A stretch of DNA of 64,000 nucleotides from Pomacea canaliculata. Its lineage: Eukaryota > Mollusca > Gastropoda > Architaenioglossa > Ampullariidae. The notes below the pieces were generated by a model. That model did not search any database. It was given only the letters and a program-made list of their open reading frames with translations, and was not told the DNA's origin. The position numbers and the translations under genes were made by a program. The DNA is taken from the NCBI RefSeq assembly GCF_003073045.1, contig NC_037591.1:24833319-24897318 (forward strand). Direction: 5' to 3'. This document shows, piece after piece, positions 1-12,419 of this stretch. The first letter of the stretch is position 1, and every line of letters starts with the position of its first letter.

Positions 1-3000
1 GTCGAGACACGTTATACCCAAAAGGAACTTGTTCTGTGAGTATGTGTAATAGCAGAAACATCTTAACAGCCACCACTACCCCTCCCCCTCCCAGCCAATT
101 CAAGCTTGCTTACGCTCATAAACTCAACAGACAGTTTGAAAATCCACAGACATTGTAAAACTACCTTTTGAGGATCCGGGATCATATGGAACAAAACTCT
201 AAAAAGAAGAAAAAAAAACTTAATCACTAACAAGCCAGGCTTTTACCCTCAGACATTTTTAAAAGTGTTTGTTATAGCTGTACATCTGAGCTGATGGGAG
301 ATGGCCTGCACTTGTTTCTCGGCAATGAATTAAATTACAGATATCGGCAATGATATCAGACCCAGCTCTCTCAGGCCCGTTTCATCTTGACTTGTGTACG
401 TGGTCTACTTCTTATCTGGGATACAACAAAACGGTGAACTCTCCTGTCATGAAAGGCAGGACCTGGCGCACAGCGTTCACGTAACGTTTCAGCAAAACCT
501 TCATCGCAGGCAGGAAGACTGAACAGCGCATGCGTCAGCAGTCGTGTTTATGAGTGTTCGCATCAACTTGACGAAGACGAGCGCCATCTGGTGAGAACAG
601 CACTAAGGGAAGTAACCGTTGTAGGAGAAAAGAGGAGAAGCCTGGAGCACTGAGCTGAGCCATGTGTTGGGTCTGTTTATTTTTGCTTGCAGTTATGGCC
701 CTTTACGTGCTCTCCGGCTCACGAGCTGCCTACCAAAGTTTCGAGGCGCCATAGCAAGGTTACCATGGAAACGAAAGGGCATAACATTTGCCGATGTGCA
801 CAATATGGCGATCTGTGCTAACAAAACTCCCGTTTATGTCCTATAGGAGTTGACAGAAAAGGGAAGCAGATTGTAAGGATCTAACAGTTGAATTTTTAAG
901 TAAAAGCTTATACATGAAGTGTGCAGGTAAAACAATGTGTGTATGTTTGTTTGTGTGAGAGAGAGAGAGAGGGGGGGAGAAGGAGATGGAGGGATAGAGC
1001 GAGGGAGGTAGTGCATGTAAACAAGGGAGTGTGTGAGGTTTGCGCTCACAGGCATTTAAAACATAAAAAATCAACAGGAAAAGAAAAAAAACTGTTTCCA
1101 CCTCTGGTATCGATCAACCAATAGTCAGCTGCTAAGGAAGAATAACAATCTTGGTGAAGGTGTTACCTGGAATGCGGTACGTTTTTGGTGCTTGATGTAT
1201 ATCAACAAAATGTTATATCTCTCCACACATTATTTCACAAAATAAAGACTTTAAAAGCATAAAGGTTCTATTGTCTGCTAGCTCTAGGGGCAGTAAGCGG
1301 TATGTAGTTTACCTGTCCACTTTACAACGGTTAAGGGAGTTTTATCGGTCATTGCGTAATAGTACCCCTCCAGCCATAGAACTTCCATCTTTGCTTGGTT
1401 AGATGGTTGGTTTGATGGGATACATTGGATACATTGCCACTCGTGCCTGATCTTCGATCTGCTCCAAAGTCAAATGTTTTAAACCACGAAGGCGGTAGGC
1501 ACAAGATCGTTTTCCCTCTCCCTACCCAACCCCCAAAAAATAACCCATGATGAAAAAAGCTTTGCAAAAAGAAAAAAAAGTCCTTCGTTACCATGTAAAA
1601 AAAAATCATTGCTTTGGGTTTAAGTTCACAAAGCATGGTGTTAAATGATTAACTTCAAACAACAGTAAAAGTTCAACACATACTGAATTAAATACAGTCG
1701 GAAAAACAGGAACAAGAAATGAATTCAGTGCTTAGTCTGAAACTTAATTATACTTCTAGTAATTCGATTTAGAAACAATTACAACTGTGACTCAAACTGG
1801 CGTTTTGTACATACAAGCACGATAAAGAATTCTAAAGTAAATATTTGGATAATGATTAATTAAAGTAATAATTAAATTTGTAAAACGCATCATCCAGTGT
1901 GTTTACTCAATTCGCCGCACACAAAAGATTACAAATGGATCAACAGACAGCCACAGAAGAAACACAAGCATCAGGAAATGACACCTTGGCAAAATATCAT
2001 CTAAGTCCATAGAGGAACGATGACGATGACGATGTCCAAGACATAACAAAATTATTCGTGCAGTTTATTACAACAGGTAAATTTCTGCCTGTTTACAAAA
2101 GAAAGCTGGACAAAAAGAAGGAAAAAAAAAAACCTGTGGAAACGACTGTCCCATCCCATTTCATTGGCTGCGTCTTGACACGCTGTGTTGTCGTACTCTC
2201 ACCTGCTCCTCCGTTCTTACGCCTTGCTGGGTATGGCGTGCGGAACGTGCGAGAATTAATTTTCTCCGTGGTTTCGCCTTGCCTGACCTTATTAGATATC
2301 TCCGTGTGCCAATCTCATTAGCCGCCACAGATCTACAGACCGCTGGGATCATGCCTGGGCTTTCCCAATCAACCACTCTCATCAAAAGCCCCGATCTCAC
2401 ACGCACGATCCCACTCACGCACACGCGCACCCGGCCGCACCTTGCGCATCCCGGCGGTCAGTGTGGAGAAGGGCACGGCAGCAATAAAAAATGAAGGAAA
2501 AAAAAGCAAGATCAGCGGACTTGGCTCATTCCTTTATCCCAGAACAACAGTTGCTCAGGGAAGAAGCTGTTCTGACTCTTGTTCGCAACATGTTGCAGGT
2601 CTGCACTGCCGGCATTTGATGGCTTGCTTCATGACTTCCTTACAACCGACACTTGTGGTCAGGGCATCAACCAAAAGGTTTCGGCACACGTGGGCTGCAC
2701 AGGTCTGAAAGGTGGATATGTAAGGAGACATCCGGGCATCACTGACTTGTAAAGCCTCCTTGTGTACTTGCTTGAGTGTTTGCGTGCGCGCATGTGCGTG
2801 TTGTGTGTGTGTGTGCGTGCACGACTTGGCGAACATGGCGCAGCTGCCATAAAAGCGTCTTCTCTCCTCCATTGAAAACGGTTTTCGAGATTCGACCAGG
2901 CAAACACATCGAAGATTTCTGTTTGAGTAACGCGGGCTTCAGTGTTGAGAAGAGTAGCGTAAACGTGTTTTCGTCGCCGTTTTCGCAAAAGCAACGGTAG

Positions 3001-3480
3001 CGGGGAAAGGGTATTTAGGAGACAAAAGCTTCAGACGAAGAATATGACAGTGGATGGCGTATCATTGCCGCAAGCTATTCTTTGTTAGAAGCTTAACATG
3101 AAAGGACAGTGCACGATTAGATAATTGCGAACCAAGCATTTTCCGAAAGCCTGTAATTAATGCAAGCCTGGCGATTAAATTATCATGAACCCGACCCCTC
3201 TTCACGATTCTCACATCCGGGCCCTACCTCCAGCAGAAGCACGCTCTATCAGAAAATCAAGTCATCGCGATTTCTTGCCAGCAACCGGAGACCCTATCAC
3301 TAGAACGAGGCTAAATAAGGCTAAAAACCTTTACAGCTCAAGGGGAGGTAAACGAAAGAAATGAACAAGAACGGCAATCCCAATTCAATCACTAGTCCAA
3401 CGGTACTTCCAGGGAAGATAACTGCCGACCGCCATTGTCTACAATCTAGTGTCATGGGCAGGGAACCACAAAGAAACCAA
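1..3480. other. non-coding stretch, no gene recognised
   Basis: Apart from the small ORF at 662-754, I see no domain-bearing frame on either strand. The stretch contains a GA tract near 955-985, short A runs and a GT-rich patch near 2776-2820. A GCGCATGCG palindrome near 526-534 resembles an NRF-1 site and sits in a moderately CpG-rich patch (about 430-780). That patch could be a promoter or 5' UTR, but no transcript can be traced from it. Confidence 0.4.
662..754 (+). other. possible short ORF with signal-like sequence
   Basis: A 30-residue open frame begins MCWVCLFLLAVMALYVLSGS and ends in a TAG. The start lies in a fair context (gagccATGt). The first 18 residues are strongly hydrophobic, like a signal peptide or anchor. 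No mature domain follows and no good donor precedes the stop, so it may be a chance frame in a GC-richer, promoter-like stretch. I do not recognise it. It could be a first exon if a weak donor inside it (CAAA|GTTTCG) is used. Confidence 0.15.
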
Positions 3481-3539
3481 TTAAATTTCGGCAAGACGAG
3501 CGGATGAAGAATTTATGAGGCTTTTTCCACGCAGCTTGC

Positions 3540-3745
3540 ACGAGCTGTTCAATTTTTCACGTGCCTGTCGCGCGTCACCGGACAATTCCACAGAGCGCGC
3601 GCCACATGACACCGCCTCTTCCCCGGATGAGAGCTGCGTTGTTTTCCTGGCCGCGCAGTTCGGGGTCTGTGGGCGGGGCCCGCTCTTTGGGGTGGGCCAG
3701 ATTTCAGGGAGGACGTAGGAGGGCGTCGGTTTGCAAGATGGAGGA
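3540..3745 (+). promoter_or_regulatory. CpG-rich promoter-like patch with GC box
   Basis: This 200-bp stretch is far richer in CpG than its surroundings, carries a GGGCGGGG box at about 3671-3678, and is followed by CAAGATGGAGG at 3733. The ATG at 3738 opens a 46-codon frame (MEERLEMEEKFSLKNLIPKT and on) with no recognised domain. This could be a promoter and first exon of an unidentified plus-strand gene, or simply an isolated CpG patch. Confidence 0.25.
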
Positions 3746-3879
3746 AAGACTTGAGATGGAGGAGAAGTTTTCTTTAAAAAATCTGATACCGAAGACAAAC
3801 GTCGTTGTTGAAATTCTGCCAAAAGTTTCAATGTTTCCTATAAACAAGAGTTTGCTAATAATTTTGTTTTTAAAGTAAT

Positions 3880-6800
3880 CGAATTTATTGATGTGTTGTA
3901 GAAGTGTTCACTAAAATGTACAGTTTGCAGGAGGAAAGGTTTGTGGTCTGAGGAGGCCTGCGGAGGGATTTGACAGCAGTTTCCTCTTGACGAAATCTGG
4001 CCGACAAAAAGTGTTGGAAACACAGCTTGTGTCTGCGAAGTTCATTTTTTCAACTATAACTCCCCCCTAATCCTCTTCCCTCCCTCTTATGGGAAGATTG
4101 TCGCTGTGATGACAAGAAAAGATAAGAAGAGAGAAAGAGAGATCGTGAACTTTGTCAAGAAATTATCTGCGCGGTGATGGAACAGAAGAACCGGGATGAT
4201 TTCCGAGTTCCACCCAGTAGCAATCATCCACAGCTGAGTTAAGTATTGATAGCAAGAAACCAGCAACGGTCATAGCTGTGCCATCGTCATTTCCCCAACA
4301 AAGTGTCCAAAACCAGTTTGCAAAGCACAATAGTTCCGGATCCAAGCCAGTGAAGCCAGGAATAAATTAGGTAAAATCTTCTCGTGGTTGCAGCCGTGAA
4401 TTGTAGGTTTGTACAAAGAGTCCTGGAACTCTAAAACTAAAGTCTAGGCACTAAGAGAAAGCCTCTGGGCTGTTCTGTAAACAAAATCTGTTAAAGACAC
4501 AATGTTCTGGCAGTTGATATCAAAGTGCAGATTATGTGCAAAGGTTGCTCCACAGGGAAGGAAACGCCAAAGTTTAGTGCCAATGATAGAGAATGTGAGA
4601 GACTACACCTGTAAAAACTAGGAGACAAAGACAAGGAGGACAAATCTTTTAAAGACCTCTAAACAGTTGTTTTACGTGCAGTCCTCGTCGTATCAGGAGG
4701 GAACCCAATTAAAAAAAGTAAATTAACATAAAAAGTAATTGCCATCCAATGTCATCGATGAAGTATGCATAACCTTATATTCAGAGCTATTTAAATATTG
4801 TACGAAGCTAATTAAGGTTTTTGAAGGAAGTGCATTTTTTAACTTTGAAACGATGAAGGAGGTCATCACACCATAGCATATTCGGTCATGTCGTTCGAAT
4901 TAGGCTGAAAAAGTTTGACTATGCTAAAGCAGGTGAAGTCGGGACTTTGTCAGTTTAAACAAAAACAAAAAAAACAAACAAACAAAACAAACAAACAAAA
5001 AAGATGCAACCAAAAAGTTTGGAAAGAACCGCTGATAGGAATGCGTGAGCATTGGGATTTGTGACATAGAGAAAGTTAACTTTTGTTTTTAATATACCGG
5101 TCTTGTATTTTATGACCAGCTATTTCACATTTGTATATGCGGCTGTAGTTGCTAATATTGTACGCCTGTGTGCGTGGGATCACGAGCATCTCCACTAGCA
5201 TCTCCTCCCTCCTAGACGCGTCGTCTCCCCCCTGCCACCCGCTGCTATCTGTCGCGACACCCCATGTCAAGAAGCCCGCCTGAAACTCCCGCGAAGGATT
5301 GCAACTCGTTCTTTTCGCTATATCTAGCCCCAAAATGACCACTTCTTAGCAAACACAATTACCGCCCCTGCCTCTCACCTGTCCTCTGATTGATGAAAAA
5401 GTCGGCTCGGCTGACACGCCTCAATTTGCAGCTCCGCTAGGTGGAGCCACTGTCAGTGGGCATGCGTGACGGAGCCGTAAAGTGTGCGTGCTCGCACGGA
5501 GAGACCGCGGGCATCCGCTGCAACCACTCCCACTCTGGTATTTCGTCTTCAAATTTTTTCTTCTTCTCGGACTCCGAGGTTTAAATGCCATAATCTAGTG
5601 CCTTGTAACGAAAGCTTGTGGCAACGAAATCCTTCACAGCTTGTTTGGCTTTCAGTAATATGTTTCCAATATTAACGAGGAAGTGAAGTTGAAGACTGGT
5701 GGCATCTGCTTCCGGTACATTACGATAGTCATGACCTCTTGCTTTAGAAACATTAAATGTGGTTTTCCTATTGTCCGCCCAGTTGCTAATGTTTTGCAAA
5801 TCCTCCGTTTTAAGGATGGACGAACCCTTCTAGTGTCTGCACCCAATGGCCTTAAAATCAGTCTCCAGAACGCTCGGGGCAGTTGGTACCAACTGCTGGA
5901 AGCATGCTGGCTGGTCTTCCCACATCAGTATTTATCTGTTATACCTCTGTCTGTACCAGACTTCCAGGCTGGCCGTCTCGACCTCTCGACTTTCTTTATG
6001 CTTGGACTTTTATCTTTGCCACATGGACATTATTTTAACAGCCGGTTTTGAAATTTTGGTACTGGCCTTGGTTTCCTGTAGAAGGCGCCGTCAAGTGTAG
6101 ACAAATCCCGAACCTGATCAAGGGCCTTAGTCAATGATGCGAGTGTAGGTCGTTGCCCTATGGCAACGTGGAGAATTAAAGACAACCGTGTCTTCTTCCC
6201 AAAGTTATAAATCGGTGTCCAGACCCCACAGATGTTTTACCTCTAGAGCCGTAGTAATAAAGCGGTGGCAAAGGGGCCCTCCATGACAACTGTTACAGGT
6301 GGACACGTTGGCTGACGGCGGTCTCCACTAAAGGTATAAAATGTACTGGGAAGAATTTTGGGGAGGTGAAGGGAAGGAAAAGGATTTAGGTTAATCTGAG
6401 TTCGGCATGCTTAGATAGCATATTATAAAGACTTGTCACACTGGATTAGAGAGCGTTTGATCGGTAGACACTAAGATGACCAATTGGCAAGTCACTAGGT
6501 GAGGAAGAGTCAGAATAAAAGTCCTCTTCCTACGGCTATTAATTTTTTTTTTATTTTAAGCACGACGAAATGATGCAATCTCCTAAATGCTAGGTTAGCT
6601 TGAAATCTTTCTGTGAAGCATCTCTCTAATTACCCCGCCTCTAAGGCGAAAGCCATCACTTGTTCTTCGATTCGTGCTAACATTTTCTTGCCGGTGATTT
6701 AAACTAAAGACCAAAAAACAAAAAAAAAAAAAAAAAAAAAACCAACGTTTCCACATTACTACTTGAAAACAGAAACTAGATTGATTTCCTCCCTCCCTCC

Positions 6801-7880
6801 AAAAAATCGCTGTTTAACCGAATAAAACACTACGGTCGTGACATTAGTAAGTACAGGTACAGCTGCGGTCCACTTTAATGACACTCCTTTCTTCTCTCTC
6901 TCGCTTTCCAGACACAAAGGCAATAGTGCCATCTCCTCCAAAGGGACCAGCTGAATGGAAAAGTGTTAACAGGCACAAATGATCATTTTCAATGCCCACT
7001 ATGCGTGTCTTTTATCTCTTGTGTCGTTTGATTGCTTTTGGTATCTGTATCACTGTTCATTTATCTCTGGCGACTGATTTTAATACTTTTAGTGTTTCTT
7101 GCTGCTCTCAGTCCTCTAATAGGAATAAACAAGTGAACCATCACCTGAAACACACACACACGAGCTCTCTCTGAGAGAAGAAAAAAAAGATGGTTGCGTG
7201 CTTGACGTGTAACATAAGCTGCAGCGCGTCCCTACTCTTGCCATCACGCAGCCCCCTGACAGCGCATGCGCCGCAAGCCAGGGTCCGAGAAATTGCACCG
7301 CTCTCTGCAGACGTCACACCTCGCAGGCAGGGCTAGGGTTACCAGAAACATACACGGAATCGGAAACCGTAATTATTATTACTTGCAACACTATCCTCTT
7401 TTTCTTTCTTCTGTGGTTTTTTTTTCTGTAAATTTGGCATGTTCATCAGACAATTTCGAAAAACGATGTGGATGGGGAGAGAGTGGGTAAAAATTAATAC
7501 CTGCACGGAAATGAGCAGGACAAAGGTTTGCATTTATCAGTTATGGTTACACTTGACAGCATTCAAGTGGCGGGCACGCAAATGTCAAATTTAAAAAATG
7601 CCGGGTCATCTGTAACACAGTTTGTGAGAGCTCCAGAGCAGCACCTTCGGTGTTCTTGCCTGTGTCACGCTCACCAGCTGTCTTGTGGTGGAACCGGGCA
7701 ACCAGCTATCGTTCAGACTGTATTCACGTCTGGGAAACTGGCAAGGAAGAACTCCCCGGGAGTTGTCAAATTTTTTTTAAGAAGAATCAGACACAGTGTG
7801 ACACTCCTGCTTACCACAGGTCGATCCGTCGTGCCACTCCGTCCCACAGACCGCGCCTGCCAACACCATCATGCTTGCGA
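3880..7880. other. non-coding stretch, no gene recognised
   Basis: No coherent coding frame was seen. There is an (AAAC)-type run near 4960-5000, poly(A) at 6718-6740, and a GCGCATGCGCC palindrome at 7262-7272 that resembles an NRF-1 site. CpG-richer patches occur near 5210-5480 and 7180-7340. Short open frames here lack domains or splice context. Confidence 0.35.
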
Positions 7881-7884
7881 CACA

Positions 7885-8085
7885 CACGTTCCTGGGTCTT
7901 GCCAACAGGCCGACATGTTCTAAAGCCTTAAACAGTTCTTCGGTCTTGCCAGTCCATCGACGTATTTTAAGCCAGGCGTTGTGCATGTGAAGGAACCGTT
8001 CCTCAGTCTTGCCAAAGCACATGGACACGCAAGGCCTGCCACAGAACCGTTCCTCGCGGCCATGCCAACACGCCAGCGTTCCCCC
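7885..8085. repeat. degenerate tandem-like repeat (about 50-65 bp units)
   Basis: Four imperfect copies of a motif resembling cgttcctcggtcttgccaa begin near 7886, 7932, 8000 and 8044, each followed by a divergent GC-rich tail. The copies differ by substitutions and small indels. This looks like an old minisatellite or a fragment of an unclassified interspersed repeat. The open frames across it (7528-8399) have no recognisable domain and are not called as genes. Confidence 0.3.
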
Positions 8086-8671
8086 ACGTCAGCAAGAAAT
8101 CGATGGCAAGAAGAAAGTCTTGCAGTCGGTGTGGCGCAAACATGTGTCCTGATAAACCAACAGGCTCGCCAGCCGGTCTACAAGAGACGACGACTAGCGA
8201 TGCTCGCCAACAAAGGTGTCGGGCCGTGCAAAGGAGTCCTTGTCGGCTCATGGCCAACTTTCGTCATATGCACGGCGATACTCGAGCTAACCTGCACGTG
8301 TGTAGTGAGCGGGTGTATGTGGGCGTATGGCATCCAGTTACAATGAGATACAAGTATTTACAAGAAGACACTGAAACATCGAGACATTTCACACCTTAAA
8401 AACGGGCCACGCCGGAAATATGAGACCAATGCTTTCGCTCTACATAAAAACATTAATAAAATATGGTTACAATAACAGCGAGATAAAAACCATCAAGGGA
8501 GTCTGGTAATATTTTTTTCAATATCAAGATTAAGGCGGCAAAAACACAAAAATGAAAGGATGCTTGGCGTGCAGGACACTCACAAGGGAGATAAAACGTG
8601 ATTTATTAGCTGCATCTGATCCTGTTTCGTGACATGTGACGTCCATTCAATATTGTAATTAACGTAGTGTT

Positions 8672-8692
8672 TTATATATATATATATATATC
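8672..8692. repeat. (TA)n microsatellite
   Basis: About ten uninterrupted TA dinucleotides in an AT-rich spacer upstream of the sulfotransferase 3' end. Confidence 0.9.
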
Positions 8693-9226
8693 TTACAAAA
8701 ATTGTATTATGTAGATATCGTACTTTTAACAAGTATATATCAAGATAATTTTAGAATCAGAAAATATATCAGTGTAAACAACAATATCTATGAAAAATTA
8801 TTTCATGCAGTCAAGCTCACAGGTCACGAGTACAGTAATTAGTGTGGCGGTCACAACACAGGGTCAAGTGTGAGAGGGGATCCCGCAACAGATCCCAGAA
8901 ACATGGCCTCGTGTGTAAAGTTCTGTCAAATATACTCTAATTAATCAAATATATCTACAATTAGTCAAATATCCATGTACCTCTATTTTTTTTTTCATGA
9001 ATAAGCGCTCACGCACACACACTGACGCACAATGGCGTTGACTCCAAGTATACAATGGTCAGATACTACCAGTACACTAAATTTGGCAGGATTTTGCATC
9101 TCACATATAGCTGGAAGCTTTACAAGCCAATGTAATAAAATAAACAATTGTTTACATTGTTTATCATCTTAATAAAATATGTCGAGGTACCCGTCAATTT
9201 CCCCCCTTTTGGTGGCACAGATACAT

Positions 9227-12200
9227 TCACAGCTGGTATCGGACTTGCAGTTTGCTGCCTTTCATTCTCTCTGCCAGGATGGCATCGAAAGCTTCATTCT
9301 GGGCTACGGTGAAGTAGTTCTTCCAGTCTCCCACAACACCTGTTATAGGGACAGGACAAAATAAACAGCTGTCAGCAGTGATACAGAGCCGAACGGCATT
9401 TGATGAGCACTAAATGTGACTTCTAAACCAATCGTGAGCAGAAGTCGCTCATTTTATTCATCAGGGATGGGAAATGCCGGCCTGTAGGCCGTATAAAGCT
9501 CGCGAAATCATTTGATCTGGCCTTGCAAAGGCAACCGCAGGTGGGACTCGAGTCGATGAAGTCTTTATGTGTTTATCATTGCAACAAAAATTTATATATT
9601 AAGGGAATCGCAATAGGTATATTTTACGGGACAACCAAGGAACGTCAGTTACGGGACAGACAGGACATATATGAGTACATGATTGACATGCTTCTCGCCA
9701 TGTGCCCGCGGCCTTTATTGCGGCGACTCGGAGGGCAGTCAGTGCCAGGCAGGCTGGGCGTGTACAGGCTGCAAAAATGTTGACACAATGACTAAATACA
9801 GCGGGCGAATTTTTAAGTCTATAATTTGAAATCGATGACAGCCCGCTAATGATAATAATAATAAATTAAGAATTTATATGACGCAACATCTCAACCAAAG
9901 GGCAAGTTAATTGCTCTGAACAAGATCACGAAATAGTCACAAAGAAGTAGAACAATGCGAAGACTCGCTGCGTTCGGGCAGTAAAGGGCGATCACTGAAG
10001 ATATAACGGTAACGACGGTAACGAGAGCAAGGGTTAGTGACGTCATAATGAGAATGTATTGACAAATCTTGAAAATATTAAATATCATATGACACTGCAT
10101 AAAAGACGATATAAATATCCATGTATGGAAAAGGTTCCCCATACCTGATGTAAATAGAAAGAAGCAATTATGAAAGAGTCACTCAGGAAAAGAAAAAAAA
10201 TGAACAGTTTCTAGAATAACAGACAGCAGGAAGAAAAGTTTTTTTTTTTTATGTATCAAAATGGTACATATACAGAGATGTATTAAACAACATTCCAGAG
10301 AGAGAGACGGCTAAGCAGTCTTGCCGGGGAAATGAAATCCTAACGATAAATAGAATGTCGGCGAGGTCACCGACCTAGCTTTGTTCTCGCCCATGAACTC
10401 CGCCTGTAGCGCTGAGCCACGCCCGTCCTCGGCCCCTTAGCGCTAACAGGGTGGTGGAAGGGAAGCTACTCTAACCTTTTCTGAACATGACCTCGCTGTG
10501 GTTCTGATGAGGTTTCTTGTCTTCCTTCATGTGGTCAAAGCCGCACTTGGTGACCACTGCCGAGATCAAATCCGACGAGCAGCTTACACCAAGGAAGTCA
10601 GCAAGGCGTTTTGTTTCACGACTTGGATCCTACAATAATAATAATGATACTGATGATGAACATTATCATAAATGACATGAATTTCTACATCTTCACTTGC
10701 ACAAGCATGCATGCACACACGTTCATATATGATAAAAAAAAATACCTCCTTCATATCTTCGTACATGACGACATGGATAGGGTTCACGCGGTCACCGTAA
10801 ATTACGTTCTCCCAGCTGTTAGTATAGTCGAACCATGAACCATAGTCGACTGCGGACAGGAGGAACAACATTAAAGTTGGTGCACATTTAAATCACTTTG
10901 CGGGACCTGACATGTGACTTTTGTCTTGTTTTGCTGGAAAGCAGGTTAAGTGCAGATACAAATGTGCTATATATTGATGAGTGAATGTGCAAGCACTGTG
11001 TGTGCGTGTTGTGTACACGATTATGTGCATGCGAGTAAGCTAATCATAAAGTTAGTAAAGTCGATTAACAGTTCAAATGTTGAAAGAAAAACACGTACAG
11101 GTGATTCATTACTTTAGAACTATGCTGTCTTTACGTCATGTTAAAAACAAACAACAACTATGCTGACATCATCAAAGACAGTCACGGACAACGGACGTCC
11201 TCCTTCTGTGCTGCTCTGCAGTCGAACTCTCTTCCACATCACATTTGCCACTCGAAGAGCGATGCCATCAACTTTGAACACGCAGTCAACTAAGCCCCAT
11301 TTCACACTAATGGCGCCAAGAAAAAGTGCGTTTGTACCGTGATAACATCTGTGATATCTTCCCTTTATCAGACCTTGATATAAGACAGACACTTTTTTAT
11401 CTTCTGACTTGAGAATATTAACCGATTAGTAATACCTTTGATCAACCAGATTTTTAAAAAAAAAATTGTGATAAACTAACAAGACTGTATGCATTCACAC
11501 ACACACACACACAGAGTCAGGGGAAGAGGGAGAGAGAGGTAGAACGATAGAGCGAAAGACCCAGGCTTCCACCACATGTATATAGAAAACATATAAAACT
11601 GGAAATAGGTGAAACACCTTTCCCTTCCACGAAAAGCTCCAGCCAGTCCTTGAATTCCCCGCTGTACTCGTAGTACTCCGACAGCTTGACATGGTGGTTG
11701 TACAAGGACACGGCCACGTCCTTGGGGTTGCGGCAGACGAAGACGATCTTTAGGCGGCGCGTGTGAACCTCGTGCGGAAGGTCGGCGTAGAGAACGTGCG
11801 AGTTGAGCACGCGCGGGGACTGAAACTCGCCGATATTGGCCGCAGAGTTGAACTCGATCATGTGGAGCGACTTCTTGAAGGTGATCGTCTCGGCTTGCCC
11901 TCTCAGCAGCATCATCATCACCTCCCATACCCAGTGAGTGCCTGGCTCGGCGAGGTCAAGATACATGAAAAGTCCAAAATTACAATGGGGATATTTTATA
12001 ATTAATTTTTTTTAATTATATTGATTTAATTCCTAAAATAAAGACTTAACGAGGAGATACGAATCAAAGGACGTATTTTAGAATGAGGGGATGTAGGCCC
12101 CTTGAAAATATTTCCCATATAAAAGTTAACTCACCAAATGACCTTTATTTTGTGATTGAGCATTCAATCCTTACGAGCTAAACATACCAAGCATACATTC

Positions 12201-12413
12201 ATTCTGCAAATCGTTCAACGTTTCAAAATCGCCTGGAGGCAGGAAACTTTACCGGATTTCGGATAGCCGCAAAGAATGATGTCATCGTCTCTTAACGGCA
12301 GGTCACGGTATGACTTCAAATTCTCCAGAGGGAAGTCGGGAAATAAGCGGCCTTCTAGCTCCACCACCCGCAGCCTGCAGCCTGGACTTGTCCGTGAAAT
12401 ACTTGGTGGTCAT
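9227..12413 (-). CDS. cytosolic sulfotransferase (SULT family), five exons
   Basis: This encodes a PAPS-dependent cytosolic sulfotransferase that moves a sulfonate onto hydroxyl or amine acceptors. Exons on the minus strand: 12413-12253, 11941-11618, 10849-10746, 10629-10476 and 9339-9227. All internal junctions are GT-AG and agree in phase. The family landmarks are present in order: 5'-phosphosulfate loop YPKSGTHWVWE (split by intron 1 inside the Gly codon), catalytic His in [14 protein letters not shown], 3'-phosphate loop [14 protein letters not shown], the YGSWFDY segment and MYEDMK, and the C-terminal [13 protein letters not shown] motif, ending in LQVRYQL. Length would be about 284 aa, normal for SULTs. 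Oddity: the natural start ([13 protein letters not shown]) is one base out of frame with the following [15 protein letters not shown] in the same exon, near 12375. This is probably an assembly indel. Alternatives are a different upstream first exon or a recent lesion. Substrate class cannot be told. Confidence 0.85.
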
Positions 12414-12419
12414 CCTCAA

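Noticed and set aside
11476-11928. 150-aa minus-strand frame
   Set aside because: Alternate frame of sulfotransferase exon 2; the other frame carries all family motifs.
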